Shown here piece by piece: positions 23,911 through 25,708 of a DNA stretch of 25,708 bases. The stretch spans positions 1-25,708 of the forward strand of contig JAECRX010000001.1 of NCBI GenBank assembly GCA_016292335.1. The letters are read 5' to 3'. This DNA is from Candidatus Sifarchaeum subterraneum. GTDB lineage: Archaea > Asgardarchaeota > Sifarchaeia > Sifarchaeales > Sifarchaeaceae. Position 1 is the first letter of the stretch; every line of letters begins with the position of its first letter. The translations under genes and the position numbers were made by a program. The notes beneath the pieces are model-generated. The model searched no databases and was not told the DNA's origin. It saw only the letters and a list, made by a program, of their open reading frames with translations.

Positions 23911-24675
23911 TTGCAATTCAAAATAAACGTCATTGAGGCTAATCGAAAGTTGAATGCTAACACTGGAGAAGTAAAATACTGTTGCATTATCCCTGCTTAC
24001 AATGAAGAAAGAACTATTAAAGAAGTTATATCTGGAGCAGGGGAACATGTTGATTTGGTTATTGTAGTCGATGATGGTAGTGAAGACGAGACTTACTCCT
24101 GTGCATTTGAAACAGATGTAATAATTTGTGTACACGAAAAAAACAAAGGAAAAGGAGCAGCTTTGCGTACAGGTTTCAAAAAGGCACTAGAAACAAATAC
24201 AAAAGCAATGTTGGTTATTGATGCAGATATGCAACATGATCCTTGCGAGATACCAAAGTTTCTAGAACTTCTGAAAAATGATGCGGACGTAGATATTATT
24301 GTTGGTTCTCGGTTCCTTGAGGGAAACATTCAGATTATGCCAAAACACCGAAGACTGAGCAATTTTCTGACAACATACATTTTAAGGCGTTTCTTTGATG
24401 TTTCAGTCACGGACTCACAATCTGGATTCAGAGCATATCGAAGACGAGCTATTGAAAGGATAATAAATTTCTCGGACAATAGATATGCCGCTGAAACTGA
24501 GATGCTGATTGATGCTAAAAAGAATAATTTAAGAATACGTGAAGTACCTATAAAAGTAATCTATGGCGATGAAAAATCAAAAATGCGGCCAATTCAAGAC
24601 ACTTTCCGTTGGATTTGGGTAGTTTTAAAGAAGTTTTTTTCAAACTTGAGAGATAAGACAAAGAGAAGCGAATAG
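23911..24675 (+). CDS. Family 2 glycosyltransferase, dolichyl-phosphate sugar synthase-like
   Basis: 254 residues, GT-A fold. Residues 22-60 read CCIIPAYNEERTI and VIVVDDGSEDET, residues 79-90 KGKGAALRTGFK, and 101-110 LVIDADMQHD, where D104-x-D106 is the metal-binding motif. Then come GSRFLEG, KHRRLSNFLTTYILRRFF, DSQSGFRAYRRRAIE and ETEMLIDAKK. This is the DPM1/DPG-synthase pattern: sugar transfer from a nucleotide sugar to dolichyl phosphate. No C-terminal membrane helices are present, so it works at the membrane surface as in DPM1. The start is TTG 23911, because an in-frame TAA lies just upstream. A dolichol-kinase-like gene nearby fits the same pathway. Confidence 0.9.
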   Translation: MQFKINVIEANRKLNANTGEVKYCCIIPAYNEERTIKEVISGAGEHVDLVIVVDDGSEDETYSCAFETDVIICVHEKNKGKGAALRTGFKKALETNTKAMLVIDADMQHDPCEIPKFLELLKNDADVDIIVGSRFLEGNIQIMPKHRRLSNFLTTYILRRFFDVSVTDSQSGFRAYRRRAIERIINFSDNRYAAETEMLIDAKKNNLRIREVPIKVIYGDEKSKMRPIQDTFRWIWVVLKKFFSNLRDKTKRSE

Positions 24676-24724
24676 CATCGTTTCTTCGGAATAAAGGATT
24701 TTTTGTTTCCTTAGATATAACACC

Positions 24725-24735
24725 ATATATATAAG
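24725..24735 (+). promoter_or_regulatory. TATA box upstream of the rhodanese-like gene
   Basis: ATATATATAAG predicts a transcript starting near 24757, leaving a leader of about 105 bases. In that leader CAGGGAT (24757-24763) and ATCCCTG (24821-24827) are exact complements, and GGAGGGCTCC can form a small inner hairpin, so the leader may be folded. Confidence 0.45.
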
Positions 24736-24862
24736 AGAGACATCCTCACACACGAGCAGGGATAAAAAATAACATCTTAAGTCTTAGTGGAGGGCTCCGA
24801 ATTGCATTACTAGGATATTCATCCCTGGCAATAAGATCTGAGAAAGGTAGGATGGAAAAAAT

Positions 24863-25188
24863 ATGGTTAGAACTATCACCAAGGAAGAATTAAAAGAAAA
24901 AATGGACAGTGGAGAAAAATTCGTGCTGGTTGATGTCAGGGACACACCAGATTATGAAAAAGAACACATTATCGGTTCAGTTACCTCTTGATTTCAGAAA
25001 TGGAAAATAAAGTAAAATCGATCTTAAAGAAAGATGACCAGATAATCACATATTCGGAAGATTTTAATTACCCAGCCAGCACCATCGCCGCAGAGAAGTT
25101 AATCAATTACGGGTTTATAAACGTTCTTGTTTACAAGGACGGCTGGAAGGACTTGAAAGACGCGAAATACCCCGTGGAAAAAAAGTGA
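24863..25188 (+). pseudogene. Frameshifted rhodanese-like protein lacking the catalytic cysteine
   Basis: ATG 24863 opens a rhodanese N-terminus (VRTITKEELKEKMDSGEKFV then LVDVRDTPDYEKEHIIGSV) that stops at TGA 24989-24991. The rest continues in the -1 frame (SEMENKVKSILKKDDQIITY to the stop at 25186-25188): EDFNYPASTIAAEKLINYGF then INVLVYKDGWKDL. A single missing base near 24975-24990 explains the break. At the active-site loop, where related proteins have a YC...CPAS-type sequence, this one reads YSEDFNYPAS, so the sulfur-accepting cysteine is Ser. Either a decaying gene, a sequencing error on top of a non-catalytic rhodanese, or two separate chains; a pseudogene seems most likely. Confidence 0.7.
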
Positions 25189-25311
25189 AATCACACCTCT
25201 GTTGGATTCAACTTAACCTACTTATATGCGTTCCAGTTAGTTTTAAACCTAAGGGCTGTATTAGCTGTAACGACAAATACACCTTTTCTTCGCTTATTAT
25301 CACTTCTCTCT

Positions 25312-25500
25312 CTTCATAGCGGTCTGCTCAAAAGACTGGAGACGTATTTTCCCACCAAGGGCGAGAGGTTATCGAAAAAATGGAGGGATGCAACCCTATC
25401 CACGACTGAAGGTGCCACCGATCATGTGTGGACCCTTCACGATCTACTGACGTATCCCTCCCGCCCGAGCTCCCCATTCAATGCCATTGAGGAACACTAA
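25312..25500 (+). pseudogene. C-terminal remnant of a DDE-type transposase
   Basis: One frame, open to TAA 25498-25500, reads HSGLLKRLETYFPTKGERL, then KKWRDATLSTTEGATDHVWT and LHDLLTYPSRP. The 'A-x-x-x-x-x-G-x-TDHVWT-x-x-x-LL' ending is typical of archaeal insertion-sequence transposases. The catalytic part is missing and no start lies upstream. The segment is richer in G and C than its surroundings, which supports foreign origin. The IS family is not certain. Confidence 0.5.
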
Positions 25501-25564
25501 GCAACAAAAAACTATTGTAACAAATAGGTCATAATTGCGACAAAAATTACCTTTTTTTTACGAA

Positions 25565-25580
25565 CACATTTTTATATGTG
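25565..25580 (+). promoter_or_regulatory. TATA box of the histone gene
   Basis: CACATTTTTATATGTG contains TTTTTATATG, flanked by the inverted arms CACAT and ATGTG. A start near 25605 gives a leader of about 55 bases that includes AGGTG at 25648-25652 before the TTG at 25661. Confidence 0.4.
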
Positions 25581-25660
25581 AAGACATAACCCTAGGGAAG
25601 ACTCAAAATTTGTTCTTTTATTTCTTTATCTCAAAATTTAAACATAAAGGTGTAAAAAAG

Positions 25661-25708
25661 TTGTCAGGTGAATTACCACTTGCACCGTTAGATAGATTGA
25701 TCAGAAAA
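25661..25708 (+). CDS. Archaeal histone, N-terminal part (cut by the window edge)
   Basis: TTG 25661 starts MSGELPLAPLDRLIRK, the unmistakable beginning of HMf/HMt-type archaeal histones (usual form M-x-ELP-x-AP-x-x-R-x-IRKAG). Archaeal histones dimerise and wrap DNA. Only 16 codons are inside the window. AGGTG lies eight bases upstream of the TTG and supports the start. Confidence 0.8.
   Translation, partial: MSGELPLAPLDRLIRK

Noticed and set aside
1..25708. CRISPR array, tRNA or rRNA genes
   Set aside because: No regularly spaced repeats and no tRNA or rRNA core sequences were seen on either strand.

Overview
The window is archaeal. It carries archaeal-type translation and transcription genes (uS7, EF-1A, uS10, S8e, SRP19, Gar1, TFB), the large subunit of the archaea-specific DNA polymerase D (DP2), and the first codons of an archaeal histone at the right edge. 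Several promoters look like archaeal TATA boxes, some placed for leaderless transcripts, and TTG start codons are frequent. The DNA is AT-rich. The order uS7-EF-1A-uS10 without EF-2 between them resembles TACK/Asgard archaea more than euryarchaea. PolD plus histone argue against Crenarchaeota. Several roadblock/LC7 proteins would suit an Asgard- or Bathyarchaeia-like lineage, but the phylum cannot be fixed from this sequence alone.

Layout. Bases 1-180: right end of an IS200/IS605 (TnpB/omega-RNA) element. 180-1169 (-): cysteine-rich YkgJ-like protein. 1511-5491 (+): 1326-residue helical-repeat (TPR-like) protein ending in a beta domain and an HExxGH metallopeptidase-like motif. 5788-8192 (+): uS7, EF-1A, uS10. 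8473-11527 (-): S8e, hypA, SRP19, Gar1 and TFB (listed in transcription order), interrupted by two facing TnpB right-end relics between S8e and hypA. 11654-12682 (+): hypE, divergent from S8e. 12734-13914 (+): two overlapping MgtE/SLC41-type half-transporters. 14035-14290: a broken transposase. 14301-16118: three roadblock/LC7 genes. 16206-21269 (-): DP2 with a 546-residue homing-endonuclease intein in its catalytic motif. 21312-21953 (-): dolichol-kinase-like membrane protein. 22504-23676 (+): exported, membrane-anchored protein with a highly charged tail. 23911-24675 (+): family 2 glycosyltransferase. 24863-25188 (+): frameshifted rhodanese that lacks its catalytic cysteine. 25312-25500: transposase tail relic. 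25661 to the edge: histone start.

How the genes fit together. The ribosomal protein, SRP19, Gar1 and TFB genes are core information processing. HypA and HypE are nickel-hydrogenase maturation factors embedded in that set; no hydrogenase structural gene is present. The dolichol-kinase-like enzyme and the DPM1-like glycosyltransferase could act on the same polyprenyl-phosphate carrier pathway, with the exported protein between them. The least explained parts are the giant repeat/HExxGH protein and the cluster of three roadblock genes with no GTPase beside them. Mobile DNA has hit the window repeatedly (three TnpB-type ends, two transposase relics, one intein), and all but the intein look dead.
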